Translations under genes and position numbers: made by a program | Assembly (NCBI RefSeq): GCF_000012945.1 | Contig: NC_007509.1 | Location: 806,001 to 870,000, forward strand | DNA: 64,000 nt | Source: Burkholderia lata | Lineage (GTDB): Bacteria; Pseudomonadota; Gammaproteobacteria; Burkholderiales; Burkholderiaceae | Reading direction: 5' to 3' | Shown here: in pieces, positions 45,516-54,901 of the stretch | How the letters are laid out: each line of letters begins with the position of its first letter | Position numbering within the stretch: position 1 is the first letter of the stretch | Notes under the pieces: model-generated | Seen by the model: the letters and a program-made list of their open reading frames with translations, nothing else | Told to the model about the DNA's origin: nothing | Databases searched by the model: none

Positions 45516-46027
45516 GCCGCGCTCCCGGGCGTGATCTGCCAGATCAAGGCGTCGACAAGGCGCAAAAGATTAACAACACATGATTTTTCGTGCATGCAAT
45601 CACTCCGATTTGTGCCAATGCAAACGGAGCGATTGAAACGACACGGCCCCGTCATGAGTGGCGGGGCCGCTGAGGAATTCTACGTACGATGTATGAACGT
45701 CACGATTCCCACGACTCGCCACCAGCGGTCATGGCGCACATCATAAATTTTCGCGCGTCGTAGTTCATGACCGAAAGATTGCCGTTCGGTAACGTGGCTG
45801 TCAAGAACGATTGGGATATCGTTACCGATTCAGGTAATCGGCGTGAGCGGCTCAACCGAAAAGTCTATATGCCCGAGCACATAACGTGGCAATTCAGTCG
45901 CAGGTCTCAGCGGTGTGATTGCGCTCATACCGTTCGGTGCGCGCCCAGGACGTCGGATCGTTGAAAACGCGCACATGCCATAATTCGCCGATTCCTGAGC
46001 TACCGGACGCATCGTGTCATACGCGAA
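45516..46027. other. Intergenic region with a perfect hairpin
   Basis: About 510 bases without a supported gene. It holds the inverted repeat CGGCCCCG (45644-45651) and CGGGGCCG (45662-45669), listed separately. Confidence 0.35.
45644..45669. terminator. GC-rich hairpin
   Basis: Perfect 8-bp arms with a 10-base loop. There is no T-run on either side, so termination is uncertain; it may be a relic or a structured RNA element. Confidence 0.35.
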
Positions 46028-46447
46028 ATGATTTTGATCAGATCACTTGCCGCCTACCTGTTGCTGGCTGGATGTCTTGCTACAGCACACGCCGAGACGT
46101 ATCCACCAGAAGTATCGAGAAACATCGACAAGCTTCAGTCCAAATGTGCCCGCAAGTCCAACGATCCCAAGGCACCAGCTTGCATCGAATACAAGGCCAC
46201 GTTGGCCCGCACCATTCCGTCTGCCGTCCAGGCACTGATGCATCAGGAAGAAGTGGCCAATGACAAATGCCGGAACGGCCCGGCACCGAAATTATTGCCT
46301 GACGGGCAATATGCTCCGGGAAGCGCCTGCGCACAACGCGAACAGTTGATGAAGACCATTCACCAGCACAACTGGTGCTGGGGTCATACGGACATGGATA
46401 GCTACCTTCCGGGTTGGGTGATCTGTCATCCCGGTGAATGGCAGTAA
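46028..46447 (+). CDS. Hypothetical secreted protein or lipoprotein
   Basis: A 139-residue protein with an N-terminal signal. LLLAGC is a good lipobox (Cys16), so it is likely a lipoprotein; cleavage at AHA is the alternative. The mature part has five more Cys and a C-terminal stretch HNWCWGHTDMDSYLPGWVICHPG that looks like a compact disulphide-bonded tail. No family recognised. Weak ribosome-binding site. Confidence 0.55.
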   Translation: MILIRSLAAYLLLAGCLATAHAETYPPEVSRNIDKLQSKCARKSNDPKAPACIEYKATLARTIPSAVQALMHQEEVANDKCRNGPAPKLLPDGQYAPGSACAQREQLMKTIHQHNWCWGHTDMDSYLPGWVICHPGEWQ

Positions 46448-46781
46448 GGCCGCACCAAGAACAGGACGGGATTTCCGCAAGGCTGTTGAGGCGGATTGCA
46501 GGTCCAGATCCTGCTCTTCGCCGGCGATGCCCGCGCCCGTTGTTGCCGCAGCAAACAGTCGAACCGGTTTCCCGGCAATCCGTCCAGCCGCTCGATCTAC
46601 CTTGGCCGCGCTAACCCTGGCCGCCGCCCCGGCATCCGCAGCGGGCTCTTGTCCACGCGGACCTTCCCGAACCTCCACTTTCAACTGCAGATTCAACCCG
46701 TCGACGCAACACCCTCGAGTCTGCCTACGGCCCCCGAACCGCCAGCCGTGCTCACTGGCTGGCGTGACACATTGCCACGAA
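46448..46781. other. Intergenic region
   Basis: About 335 bases between the lipoprotein-like gene and the end of rhlE, which converge. No gene or clear terminator seen. Confidence 0.35.
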
Positions 46782-48227
46782 TCAGGACGGACGTTTCCCT
46801 CGCCCACCAGCGGGTTTGCCAGCCGGCTTGCGCGCTCCCGCCGCTGGCTTGGCGGCAGATTTACCACGCGGCTTCTGCACGCTGAACGGACTGCCAATGG
46901 TGTAGTCCGGTCCGTTACCAGCCGGTTTCGCGTGCACCGCCGCAGGCTTCCGCTTGTTTTCGCCATTCTGCGGACGCGGCTTTTTACCCGGCACCGGCAT
47001 GGCACCCGCCACAGCGGGCGGCACCTTCGGCTTCTTGGGCTTTTTGGGTTTCTTGATGATCTCGCCCGTCGCGCTGGTTTCCGGCACGCGGTGTTCGGCC
47101 TCGAAACCCGGCTCTTCTTCACGGCGCAGCGTTTGCTTGATCAGCGCTTCGATCGCGGCCAGTTGCGGCGCTTCGTCCGCACACACCAGGGACACCGCCA
47201 CACCGCTGGCGCCCGCGCGGCCGGTACGGCCAATACGGTGCACATAGTCTTGCGCCACGATCGGCAGGTCCACGTTGATCACCAGCGGCAAGTCGTCGAT
47301 ATCCAGCCCGCGCGCCGCCACATCGGTGGCCACCAGCATCTGTACTTCGCCCGTCTTGAAGCGCTCCAGCGCACGCAGGCGCGCCGGTTGCGGCTTATCG
47401 CCATGAATGGTGTCGACCGCATAGCCGGCTTCGTCCAGCATGGCCGCCAGGTAATCCACGCCGTTGCGCGTCTTGACGAATACCAGCGCATGCTCCCACT
47501 TGTTCTCGGCCACGAGGTGCATGAAAAGGTCGGGCTTGTTCCGCTTGTCCACCGTCACCACCCACTGCTTGATCTTGCTGGCCGTGGCATTGGGCGGGCT
47601 GACGCTGATGTTGACCGGGCCGCGCAGAATGGTCGCCGCCATCGCGCGGATATCGTCTGAAAACGTGGCCGAGAACAGCAAGGTCTGGCGCTGCGCGGGC
47701 AGCGCGGCGAAGACGGCGTTGAGCTCGCGCGCAAAACCGAGATCCAGCATGCGGTCGGCCTCGTCCAGCACCAGCGTCTGCACCTGATCGAACTGCACCG
47801 CATTCTGGCGGTTGAGATCCAGCAAACGGCCCGGCGTGGCCACGAGCACATCCACGCCCTTGCGCAGCTTCATCATCTGCGGATTGATACTCACGCCCCC
47901 GTAAGCGGCCAGAAATCGCAAATCGAGGCCCTTGCCGTACGCGATGAAGCTTTGCAGCACCTGTTCAGCCAGTTCACGCGTAGGCACCAGCACCAGAACA
48001 CGTGCGCGGTTGCTGGACACCGCGGGGCCATGTTGCACCAGCCGCTGCAACAGCGGCAGCGCAAAACCCGCCGTCTTGCCCGTGCCGGTCTGGGCACCCG
48101 CCATCACGTCCTTGCCGCCGAGCACGGCAGGAATCGCCTTGGCCTGCACCGGCGTAGGGGCCTGGTAATTGAGGTCCTGCAGGTTACGCAGCAAGGGATC
48201 GATCAGGCCAAGCGAGGCAAAAGACAT
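46782..48227 (-). CDS. rhlE: DEAD-box ATP-dependent RNA helicase RhlE
   Basis: A 481-residue DEAD-box helicase: Q motif (YQAPTPVQ), motif I AQTGTGKT at 45-52, PTRELA, DEAD at 154-157, SAT, and the second RecA domain with VATDVAARGLD and HRIGRTGR. The C-terminal tail (about 395-481) is basic and rich in Lys/Pro/Ala (KKPKKPKKPK and PRGKSAAKPAAGARKPAG), the RNA-binding extension usual in RhlE of Burkholderiales. It acts in ribosome assembly, RNA decay and cold adaptation. Start MSFASLG is the family's normal N-terminus; the longer frame upstream is not typical. Confidence 0.95.
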   Translation of the reverse strand: MSFASLGLIDPLLRNLQDLNYQAPTPVQAKAIPAVLGGKDVMAGAQTGTGKTAGFALPLLQRLVQHGPAVSSNRARVLVLVPTRELAEQVLQSFIAYGKGLDLRFLAAYGGVSINPQMMKLRKGVDVLVATPGRLLDLNRQNAVQFDQVQTLVLDEADRMLDLGFARELNAVFAALPAQRQTLLFSATFSDDIRAMAATILRGPVNISVSPPNATASKIKQWVVTVDKRNKPDLFMHLVAENKWEHALVFVKTRNGVDYLAAMLDEAGYAVDTIHGDKPQPARLRALERFKTGEVQMLVATDVAARGLDIDDLPLVINVDLPIVAQDYVHRIGRTGRAGASGVAVSLVCADEAPQLAAIEALIKQTLRREEEPGFEAEHRVPETSATGEIIKKPKKPKKPKVPPAVAGAMPVPGKKPRPQNGENKRKPAAVHAKPAGNGPDYTIGSPFSVQKPRGKSAAKPAAGARKPAGKPAGGRGKRPS

Positions 48228-48417
48228 GGACGTATTCCGGACTAAAACCGCAATTCTAGCGGTTGCCGGGCGATTCAAGGCCCACTGGTCCTGGCGGGAA
48301 GGTGCCGACGGGGCATGAGGCGGTCAATCGGAAGCAGCCGCCGGCGAAAAGCAAGCGAGTACGGCCCCTTTTTCCGCGCCCAAGCCCTGCTCGTCGCCAC
48401 GCAGCCCCTTTACCTGT

Positions 48418-48431
48418 CTATAACTTCATAG
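48418..48431 (+). promoter_or_regulatory. Candidate MerR operator
   Basis: CTATAACTTCATAG, with CTAT/ATAG arms, lies 35 bases before the MerR-methyltransferase start codon, in an AT-rich island (48415-48437). MerR proteins bind such inverted repeats in the spacer of their own promoter. Confidence 0.45.
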
Positions 48432-48465
48432 TTTATGGTTCGGGCAACAAGGTGAGGAAAGGCAC

Positions 48466-49641
48466 ATGTATCGCATCTCCGAGTTGGCGACGAAGGCAGG
48501 CCTGAGCCGCTCGACGCTGCTCTACTACGAAAAAATGGGGTTGATCTCGTCGACGCGGCAGGCCAACGGCTATCGCACTTACACGGATCAGGATCTCCAG
48601 CAGCTGAAGCTGTTGCAGCAGCTTCAGGCGGGCGGGTTGACCCTGAAGGAATGCCAGGCGTGTCTCGAAACGCGCATCGATCGATCGCTGCTGCTCGAAC
48701 GCCTGCAGTCCCTGGAGCAGGAGATTGCCGAGAAGCAGCAATCCCGGGATCTGCTCGCCGCGATGCTCGGGATGGGGTCGATGCGCGGGTGGCACGAGGC
48801 GCTGGAACGCCACGCTCCAGGTGCGCACCTGGCCTGGCTGCTCAAGCAGGGCTTCAACGAAAAACAGGCGCTGCGCCTGAAGTGGCTGTCGAAGGACATG
48901 AATGCGCACGAGCAATACATGGCCGATTTCGAGCGGATTTTCGACGGCCTGGATCGCCTGGGGCCGGGGTCGGCGCAAGACAGCCTGCAAGCCCTCCAGT
49001 CGCTACCCACCGTGCCGCACACGCTGCTGGAGGTGGGTTGCGGAAGGGGTGTCACCACTGCGCTGCTGGCCGAACACACGCCCGCACGGGTTACCGCGCT
49101 GGACAACGACGAGTACAACCTGGCCTGTTCACGGCAGACCCTCGCAGCGAAAGCACTGCAGGACCGGGTGCGACTGCTTTGCGCCAGCATGACCGAGCTG
49201 CCGTTTTCCGGGCAGCCATTCGATGCGATCTGGGCGGAGGGATGTGCGTACATCATCGGCTTCGACAACGCGCTGAAGTGCTGGAGGCCGTTCATCCGGC
49301 CTGCAGGGTTTCTGGTAATCAGCGACCTGGTATGGCTGACGGACGAACCCCATCGGGAAGCGTCGGCGTTCTGGCGTCACGGCTACGCCGACATGAAGAC
49401 GGTGGGCGATCGCCTCTCCGCGATCGGCAAGCTGGGATATCGCGTACTCGACAGCTTTCCGCTTGGCCAGCAGGCGTGGGACAACTATCTGACACCTTTG
49501 CGCGAACGGGTGGCCGAATTGCCGCCGGAGGCGTTCTCCTCGAACGCGCTTGCGGATCTCCAGCAAGAGCTGGATATCCATCGGCAGCACCTTGGCGAAT
49601 ACGGCTACCAATTTTTCGTCCTGCAGAAATCAGGCGAATAG
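48466..49641 (+). CDS. MerR-type HTH fused to SAM-dependent methyltransferase
   Basis: A 391-residue fusion. Residues 1-110 are a MerR winged helix with dimerisation helix (YRISELATKAGLSRSTLLYYEKMGLI, NGYRTYTDQDLQQL in order, then a coiled-coil LLERLQSLEQEIAEK). From about 180 there is a class I methyltransferase: LLEVGCGRGVTTALL (SAM motif I), VTALDNDEYNLACSR (motif II), FDAIWAEGCAYIIGF and PAGFLVISDLVW. Between them lies a helical region (110-180). GAGGAAAGG precedes the ATG. The regulator probably senses SAM status or a methyl-accepting compound, or the enzyme part may methylate the inducing drug. Neighbour: a GNAT gene 52 bases downstream, same strand, likely co-transcribed. Confidence 0.83.
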   Translation: MYRISELATKAGLSRSTLLYYEKMGLISSTRQANGYRTYTDQDLQQLKLLQQLQAGGLTLKECQACLETRIDRSLLLERLQSLEQEIAEKQQSRDLLAAMLGMGSMRGWHEALERHAPGAHLAWLLKQGFNEKQALRLKWLSKDMNAHEQYMADFERIFDGLDRLGPGSAQDSLQALQSLPTVPHTLLEVGCGRGVTTALLAEHTPARVTALDNDEYNLACSRQTLAAKALQDRVRLLCASMTELPFSGQPFDAIWAEGCAYIIGFDNALKCWRPFIRPAGFLVISDLVWLTDEPHREASAFWRHGYADMKTVGDRLSAIGKLGYRVLDSFPLGQQAWDNYLTPLRERVAELPPEAFSSNALADLQQELDIHRQHLGEYGYQFFVLQKSGE

Positions 49642-49693
49642 AACCGACCTGAATTCAATCTTTTAGTAGAACTCGATTTTAGAAAACATCATC

Positions 49694-50200
49694 ATGAACT
49701 TGACCATTCGCAACGAACGCATCGAAGACATCGACACCATTACGCAACTGACCACCGCAGCATTCGAACACGAAGAGCATTCAAGTCACACCGAGCAATT
49801 CATCGTCAATGCGCTGCGCCACAGCGAGCAGCTCACCATCTCCCTGGTCGCGATCGAAGACGGCAGGATCGTCGGCCACGTCACCGTCTCCCCGGTTCAT
49901 GTTTCGTCCGGCGCGGCAGGCTGGTTCGGGCTCGGGCCGATCTCGGTATGGCCCGACCGACAAGGCCAGGGCATTGGCTCCGTGTTGATGAAAGCCGCGC
50001 TGAGCGAGTTGCAACGCATCGGCGGGACGGGTTGCGTCGTGCTGGGGGACCCCGGTTATTACGGGCGCTTCGGTTTCAAGGCTTACCCAGGCCTGGAACT
50101 GCCCGGCGTTCCCCACGCGTATTTCCAGGCGCAGGCATTTGCCGGTGACGTGCCGCTCGGCACCGTGCAGTATCACGCCGCGTTTGAAGCCGTCGAATAA
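49694..50200 (+). CDS. GNAT family N-acetyltransferase (YhbS-like)
   Basis: A 168-residue GNAT protein of the YhbS group: VGHVTVSPVHVS, GLGPISVWPDRQGQGIGSVLM (acetyl-CoA loop) and VVLGDPGYYGRFGFKAYPGL, which is diagnostic for YhbS. Substrate unknown. It follows the MerR-methyltransferase gene closely, so both may be induced together. Confidence 0.9.
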   Translation: MNLTIRNERIEDIDTITQLTTAAFEHEEHSSHTEQFIVNALRHSEQLTISLVAIEDGRIVGHVTVSPVHVSSGAAGWFGLGPISVWPDRQGQGIGSVLMKAALSELQRIGGTGCVVLGDPGYYGRFGFKAYPGLELPGVPHAYFQAQAFAGDVPLGTVQYHAAFEAVE

Positions 50201-50212
50201 GCGGCTTCCCCC

Positions 50213-50243
50213 GGCGCAGGCAGGCCGCCTGCGCCGCTTTCTT
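50213..50243 (+). terminator. Rho-independent terminator after GNAT gene
   Basis: Arms GGCGCAGGC (50213-50221) and GCCTGCGCC (50227-50235), loop of five, then GCTTTCTT. It ends the MerR-methyltransferase/GNAT transcript. Confidence 0.75.
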
Positions 50244-50397
50244 CCGCCCTGCCCGACGATCACCGACGATACAGCGCAGTGCAACGACCATCGGCCGGAG
50301 CGGCTTCGCGATTCATGTCGGCCAGGTGATAAGCTCGATGCCGACGATCAGCCGCGCATCGACGCGCCCCGAACCCCACGACCGCCACGAGCCTGCC

Positions 50398-51132
50398 ATG
50401 CCCCTCGCCCCTTCCGTCCTCTCCGCGTTCACGCCGACCGGCAAGCTGCGCGCGTCGATCAACCTCGGCAACCCGATCCTCGCGAACCGCGACCCGGCAA
50501 CCGGCGAACCGTTCGGCGTGTCGATCGACCTCGCGCGCGCGTTCGCCGAACGCCTGTCGGCCGAGCTGGAGCTCGTGGTGTTCGACGCCGCCGGCAAATC
50601 GGTGCAGGCACTGACCGACGAGCGCGCCGATTTCGGCTTCTTCGCGGTCGATCCGCTGCGCGGCGAAACGGTCGCGTTCACGGCGCCGTACGTGCTGATC
50701 GAGGGGTTCTATCTGGTGCGCGACGCGTCGCCGATCCGCACCAACGCGGACGTCGACCAGCCGGGCAACCGCGTGACCGTGGGCAAAGGCAGCGCCTACG
50801 ACCTGTTCCTCACGCGCGAACTGAAGGCCGCGCAGATCGTGCGTGCGCCGACGTCTCAAGCCGTCGTGCAGACCTTCATCGAACAGCAACTGGAAGTCGC
50901 GGCGGGCGTGAAGCAGCAACTCGAGAGCGACGCGGCGAAAACGCCCGGCCTGCGCCTGCTCAACGAGCGGTTCATGGTGATCCGGCAGGCAATGGGTGTG
51001 CCGAAGAGCCGCGGCGAAGCGGCCGCGGCGGCGCTGAATGCGTTTGTCGAGGAAATGAAGGCATCGGGCTTCGTCGCGGATTCGCTGCGGCGGCATGGCA
51101 TCACCGGCGCATCCGTCGCGCCGCAAGCGTGA
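50398..51132 (+). CDS. Solute-binding protein family 3 without signal peptide
   Basis: A 244-residue amino-acid-binding-protein fold (SBP_bac_3): LRASINLGNPILA, FGVSIDLARAFAERL, DFGFFAVDPLRGETVAFTAPYVLIEGFYLV and VTVGKGSAYDLFLTREL in order. Periplasmic members carry a signal peptide, but this one begins MPLAPSVLSAFTPTG with none, and no upstream in-frame start provides one. It may therefore be a cytoplasmic binding protein or enzyme. No ABC permease is adjacent. Weak ribosome-binding site. Convergent with a LysR gene. Confidence 0.78.
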   Translation: MPLAPSVLSAFTPTGKLRASINLGNPILANRDPATGEPFGVSIDLARAFAERLSAELELVVFDAAGKSVQALTDERADFGFFAVDPLRGETVAFTAPYVLIEGFYLVRDASPIRTNADVDQPGNRVTVGKGSAYDLFLTRELKAAQIVRAPTSQAVVQTFIEQQLEVAAGVKQQLESDAAKTPGLRLLNERFMVIRQAMGVPKSRGEAAAAALNAFVEEMKASGFVADSLRRHGITGASVAPQA

Positions 51133-51165
51133 TGGCACGGGGCGTAACGCAGCGATCCAGGACTG

Positions 51166-52131
51166 CTAGCGCCCCGCTTTCCCGCCGGCCGTATTCGCGC
51201 GGCCGCCTCGGGCGCGGGACGCGACGATCGCTTCCCGCTTTTCCACCAGAAAGTCGATCAGCGCCCTGATCTTCATCGGCATCTGCGCACGGGTCGGCGC
51301 ATACACGTAGAAGCCGGCGAACGGTTTGCACCACGGTTGCAACACCCGCACCAGTGCGCCGGAATCCAGATGCGGCTGCACGGCAATGTCGATGTGCTGG
51401 ATCAGCCCGACACCCTGCAACGCCGCGCGGATCATCCCGTCGTCGTCGTTGGTGGTGATGCTGCCCAGCGGCTCCACCGTGAAGCCGTGCCCTGACGCAT
51501 CCGGCGACGCAAACTCCCACGGATGAATGGCCCCGCTGACCTGCCGGAATCGCAGGCAATTGTGCCGGACCAGATCGGCCGGCGTCGCGGGCTCGCCGTG
51601 ACGCTTGAAATAGGCCGGCGTGCCGACGACCGCCATTTCCAGCGACGGCGTAATTGGCACGGCCACCATATGCGGCGCGAGGCTCTCGCCGATCCGGATG
51701 CCGACATCGCACCCGTCGGCCACGATGTTGGCCAAGCCGTCGTCCATTACCAGCTCGAGGCCGAGCCCCGGAAAGCGGGTGCTGAACTCTTCCAGGTGCG
51801 GCTCGATCAGCGTCTTGGCGGCGACGCGCGACGTGTTCATGCGAATCAACCCGGTCGGCGCGTCGCGCGCCTCGTGCAACGCGTCGACGGTCCGCTCGAC
51901 GGCAACCAGCGCCGGATACCACACGTCGTAGAGCCGCTGCCCTTCCTCGGTCAGCGACATGTCGCGGGTCGTCCGGTACAGCAGCTTGACGTTCAGCCGG
52001 CGCTCGAGCGCCTTGACGTTCTGGGACAGGTTCGCGCGGGAAACGCCCATCTCGGCGGCCGCCTTCGTGAAGCTCCGATGATGGGCGACGTGGGCAAACC
52101 ACGCGAGAGACGGAAGCAATGAAGGGTCCAT
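51166..52131 (-). CDS. LysR family transcriptional regulator
   Basis: A 321-residue LysR-type regulator: winged helix at 5-65 (LAWFAHVAHHRSFTKAAAEMGVSRANLSQNVKALE in order), effector domain from about 90. Segments such as GLIRMNTSRVAAKTLIEPHLEEF and VADGCDVGIRIGE are typical of the subgroup that controls divergent oxidoreductase or hydrolase genes. It is divergent from the alpha/beta hydrolase gene 152 bases away, probably its target. Confidence 0.92.
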   Translation of the reverse strand: MDPSLLPSLAWFAHVAHHRSFTKAAAEMGVSRANLSQNVKALERRLNVKLLYRTTRDMSLTEEGQRLYDVWYPALVAVERTVDALHEARDAPTGLIRMNTSRVAAKTLIEPHLEEFSTRFPGLGLELVMDDGLANIVADGCDVGIRIGESLAPHMVAVPITPSLEMAVVGTPAYFKRHGEPATPADLVRHNCLRFRQVSGAIHPWEFASPDASGHGFTVEPLGSITTNDDDGMIRAALQGVGLIQHIDIAVQPHLDSGALVRVLQPWCKPFAGFYVYAPTRAQMPMKIRALIDFLVEKREAIVASRARGGRANTAGGKAGR

Positions 52132-52283
52132 GCCAATGCCATTGTCAATTTTGGAATACCACTGTAGTCCGGATTGCGATCTTTCGTAAATCCAATCGCC
52201 TCTCTATATTCGAGTCATTGCCCCGGTTGCCCAAGCGTCACCCGGCCCGGCGAACCTCGAATCTCCCCCTGAATGGAGCTGTC

Positions 52284-53204
52284 ATGAAAAGTGTGAAGAT
52301 CAAGAATCTGTACTGGGACATTGCCGCCAACGTCTACTTCCCGCCGAATTTCGATGAAGGCAAGCAGTATCCCGCCATCATCAGCGCTCATCCGATCGGC
52401 AGCTGCAAGGAACAGACGTCCGGGAACGTGTACGGCGAGGCGCTGGCCAAGGAAGGCTTCTTGGTCGTCGCATTCGACGCCAGCTTCCAGGGCGACAGCG
52501 GCGGCGAGCCGCGCTACATCGAGGATCCGACGTTGCGGGTCGAGGATTTCCGCGTTGTCTGCGACTACCTCGTGACGCTCCCGTACGTCGACGAAGCGCG
52601 CATCGGCGTGCTCGGCATCTGCGGTGGCGGCGGCTATTCGATCAATGCGGCGATGACCGAACGCCGCATCAAGGCGGTGGCCACCGTGACGGGCGCCAAC
52701 TACGGCCGCCTGATGCGCGAAGGGTTCAGCAACTACGACCCGATCGCCGCCCTCGAGGCGATGGCCAAGCAACGGACGGCCGAAGCGCGCGGTGCCGCGC
52801 TGCGCGTGGACGACCTGCTGCCGCCGTCGCCCGAAGCGGCCCGGGAAGCCGGCCTCACGGAAGTGGACGTGTACGGTGCGACCGAATACTACCGCTCGGA
52901 TCGCGGCCGCGCGCCGAACGGCGTCAACCGCTCGCTGTTCTCGCACCAGGCCGCCGCCGTGGGCTGGGATGCGTTCCATCTGTGTGAAACGCTGCTCACC
53001 CAACCGCTGATGGTGGTGGTGGGCGATCAGGTCGGTGCGTTCGGCGCCTATCGCGACGGGTGCGAAATCATCGGCCGCGCAGCATCGAAGCAGAAGGAAC
53101 TGGTGGTGATCGCAGGCTGGTCGCACTACGACCTGTACGACAAGCCGGAGCCGGTCGGCAAGGCGCTGGCCAAGCTGATCCCCTTCTACAAGGAACACCT
53201 GTAA
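52284..53204 (+). CDS. Alpha/beta hydrolase with Cys nucleophile
   Basis: A 306-residue alpha/beta hydrolase of the YcjY/dienelactone-hydrolase type. The nucleophile elbow reads GICGG at 111-115, so the nucleophile is Cys113 rather than Ser, as in dienelactone hydrolase; the oxyanion-side HPIG stretch and the C-terminal His in GWSHYDLYD are present. TGGAG lies five bases before the ATG. It is followed by a clear terminator, so it is transcribed mainly alone, divergent from the LysR gene. Substrate unknown; lactones or halogenated esters are possible. Confidence 0.83.
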   Translation: MKSVKIKNLYWDIAANVYFPPNFDEGKQYPAIISAHPIGSCKEQTSGNVYGEALAKEGFLVVAFDASFQGDSGGEPRYIEDPTLRVEDFRVVCDYLVTLPYVDEARIGVLGICGGGGYSINAAMTERRIKAVATVTGANYGRLMREGFSNYDPIAALEAMAKQRTAEARGAALRVDDLLPPSPEAAREAGLTEVDVYGATEYYRSDRGRAPNGVNRSLFSHQAAAVGWDAFHLCETLLTQPLMVVVGDQVGAFGAYRDGCEIIGRAASKQKELVVIAGWSHYDLYDKPEPVGKALAKLIPFYKEHL

Positions 53205-53241
53205 TTCCCGTTGCCGGGATCCCACCGGCACGCTCTTGCGC

Positions 53242-53272
53242 CGAGGAGCCCGTCCCGGGTTCCTCGTTTTTT
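53242..53272 (+). terminator. Rho-independent terminator after hydrolase gene
   Basis: Arms of 11 bases (53242-53252 and 53256-53266, one G-U pair), loop of three, followed by six T (53267-53272). One of the best intrinsic terminators in the window. Confidence 0.88.
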
Positions 53273-53292
53273 CGGAATCCGGAACAAACACC

Positions 53293-53928
53293 ATGACCAA
53301 CGTATTGATCCTCGGCGCCAGCGGGCAGATTGCCCGCTGGGCCGTTCAGATGCTGGGCGAGCATCAGAACGTCAGACAAACCCTGCTCGTGCGCGATCCC
53401 GCGAAGCTGGCCGGCAACGAGCCCGCCAACGCGAGCGTGGTGATCGGCGACGTCCTGGACAAGAAGCTGCTGCCGCGGATCATGGACGGGCAGGACATCG
53501 TCTACGCCAACCTGGCCGGTGACGTCGACGTGCAGACGGAGCATGTGCTTGCCGCCATGAAGGCCGCGAACGTCAAGCGGCTGATCTTCGTCAACTCGCT
53601 CGGCATCTACGACGAGGTACCCGGCAAGTTCGGCGACTGGAACCGCCGTGAAATCGGTCAGTACCTGCCACCGTATCGCCGGTCCGCCGACCTGATCGAG
53701 GCATCCGATACGGACTACACCCTCCTCCGCGCCGCGTGGCTCCAGGACAAGGATGAGGTCAGCTACGAGATCACCCGTCGCGACGAGCCGTTCAAGGGCA
53801 CCGAGGTGTCGCGCAAAAGCGTCGCCGCGCTGGTCACCGAGCTGGTCGCGCATCCGGACAGGCTGGTGCGTGCCAACGTCGGCGTCAACAAGCCAGGGAC
53901 CGACGGCGATCAACCGGCTTTCGTCTGA
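53293..53928 (+). CDS. NAD(P)-binding protein (NmrA/SDR-a type)
   Basis: A 211-residue atypical short-chain dehydrogenase with a Rossmann start [14 protein letters not shown] and an extended-type [13 protein letters not shown] stretch; it lacks the usual long C-terminal domain. Such proteins bind NAD(P)H and often act as redox sensors or reductases. It lies just past the terminator of the hydrolase gene on the same strand, so read-through or its own promoter drives it. Convergent with a LysR gene. Confidence 0.85.
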   Translation: MTNVLILGASGQIARWAVQMLGEHQNVRQTLLVRDPAKLAGNEPANASVVIGDVLDKKLLPRIMDGQDIVYANLAGDVDVQTEHVLAAMKAANVKRLIFVNSLGIYDEVPGKFGDWNRREIGQYLPPYRRSADLIEASDTDYTLLRAAWLQDKDEVSYEITRRDEPFKGTEVSRKSVAALVTELVAHPDRLVRANVGVNKPGTDGDQPAFV

Positions 53929-53945
53929 TCTTCCAGCGTGGCCAT

Positions 53946-53975
53946 GCCGGGCGGCGGCCAGCATCCGCCGCCGGC
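53946..53975. terminator. Bidirectional hairpin between convergent genes
   Basis: GCCGGGCGGCGG (53946-53957) pairs with CCGCCGCCGGC (53965-53975) with one bulge, between the NAD(P)-binding gene and the LysR gene that converge on it. No T-run is present. Confidence 0.5.
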
Positions 53976-53983
53976 TTCGCCAA

Positions 53984-54901
53984 TCAGTCGCGCGGCCGGT
54001 CGAGCAGTTGCTTGACCAGCGCGCGCACGATCGGATTCTGTTCGCGACCGCGCGCCGTCGCGATATGAATGTGTCGCACCGCCCAGGGTTCGGCCAGCTC
54101 CAGCACGGCAACCCGGCTGAACAGCTCGTGACTGACCAGGCATTCCGGCTGAATCGTGACACCCAGCCCGGCCTCGACGAGGCTGACCGCGACGCCCGCA
54201 CTCCGGACGCCATAGCGTGGCTTGAATTCCTCCCCCAGGCGCCGCGCGGCCGCCCGTATCACGCCGACCATCGCGGTGACGGTAATGACGTTTTCCGGCA
54301 GAAGATCCTTGAAGGTCACGCTCGCGCGTCCGCTCAGGTGATGCTCCTTGGGGACGACCGCGATCAGCCGGTCCTCGCGGTACGGCGTGATATCGACGCC
54401 GCCCAGGTCGATCTCGTGGGCAGCGGCAAATACGCCCACATCGGCTTCACCGCGGGCCACCGCGTGCACGATCTCGGCGTTCTCGAGCTCCTGGATCACG
54501 AGCTCGACCCGGGGATACTCGCGGCCGAACTCGCCGACTTCACGCGCGATGAACGGCACGATGATCGAGCGTGCCGACGCGACAGTCAGCTCGCCCTGCA
54601 TGCCCTCGGTAAAGGAGGCGATCTCGGATCGCATGTCGTCGAGATCGTCGAACATCTTGCGGATATAGCGCAGCAGGACTTCGCCCGCCGGGCTCGGCGA
54701 CACGCCTTTCGGGCCGCGTTCGAGCAGCTTGACGCCGGCGATGTCCTCGAGATCCTGGATGCGTTTGGTCGCCGTCGACGCAGCGATATTCTCGCGGATC
54801 GCGGCCAGGCCGATCTGCTGCTCTTCAACCGCGGACACGAACAGTTTCAGCGTAAACAGATCGACCTGCCGAATCAGGTGCAATCGGTTGAATGTACTCA
54901 T
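53984..54901 (-). CDS. LysR family transcriptional regulator
   Basis: A 305-residue LysR regulator: winged helix near the N-terminus (VDLFTLKLFVSAVEEQQIGLAAIRENIAASTATKRIQDLE in order), effector domain from about 90 (ELTVASARSIIVPFIAREVGEF). It is clearly a paralogue of the regulator at 56912, with the same length and aligned blocks through the whole chain. GAGGAG precedes the ATG. It is likely to control the aromatic-acid transporter gene next to it. Effector unknown. Confidence 0.92.
   Translation of the reverse strand: MSTFNRLHLIRQVDLFTLKLFVSAVEEQQIGLAAIRENIAASTATKRIQDLEDIAGVKLLERGPKGVSPSPAGEVLLRYIRKMFDDLDDMRSEIASFTEGMQGELTVASARSIIVPFIAREVGEFGREYPRVELVIQELENAEIVHAVARGEADVGVFAAAHEIDLGGVDITPYREDRLIAVVPKEHHLSGRASVTFKDLLPENVITVTAMVGVIRAAARRLGEEFKPRYGVRSAGVAVSLVEAGLGVTIQPECLVSHELFSRVAVLELAEPWAVRHIHIATARGREQNPIVRALVKQLLDRPRD

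Noticed and set aside
45644..45669. tRNA-like or small RNA gene at the GC-rich hairpin
   Set aside because: Only a single 8-bp hairpin; no cloverleaf, no promoter and no T-run.
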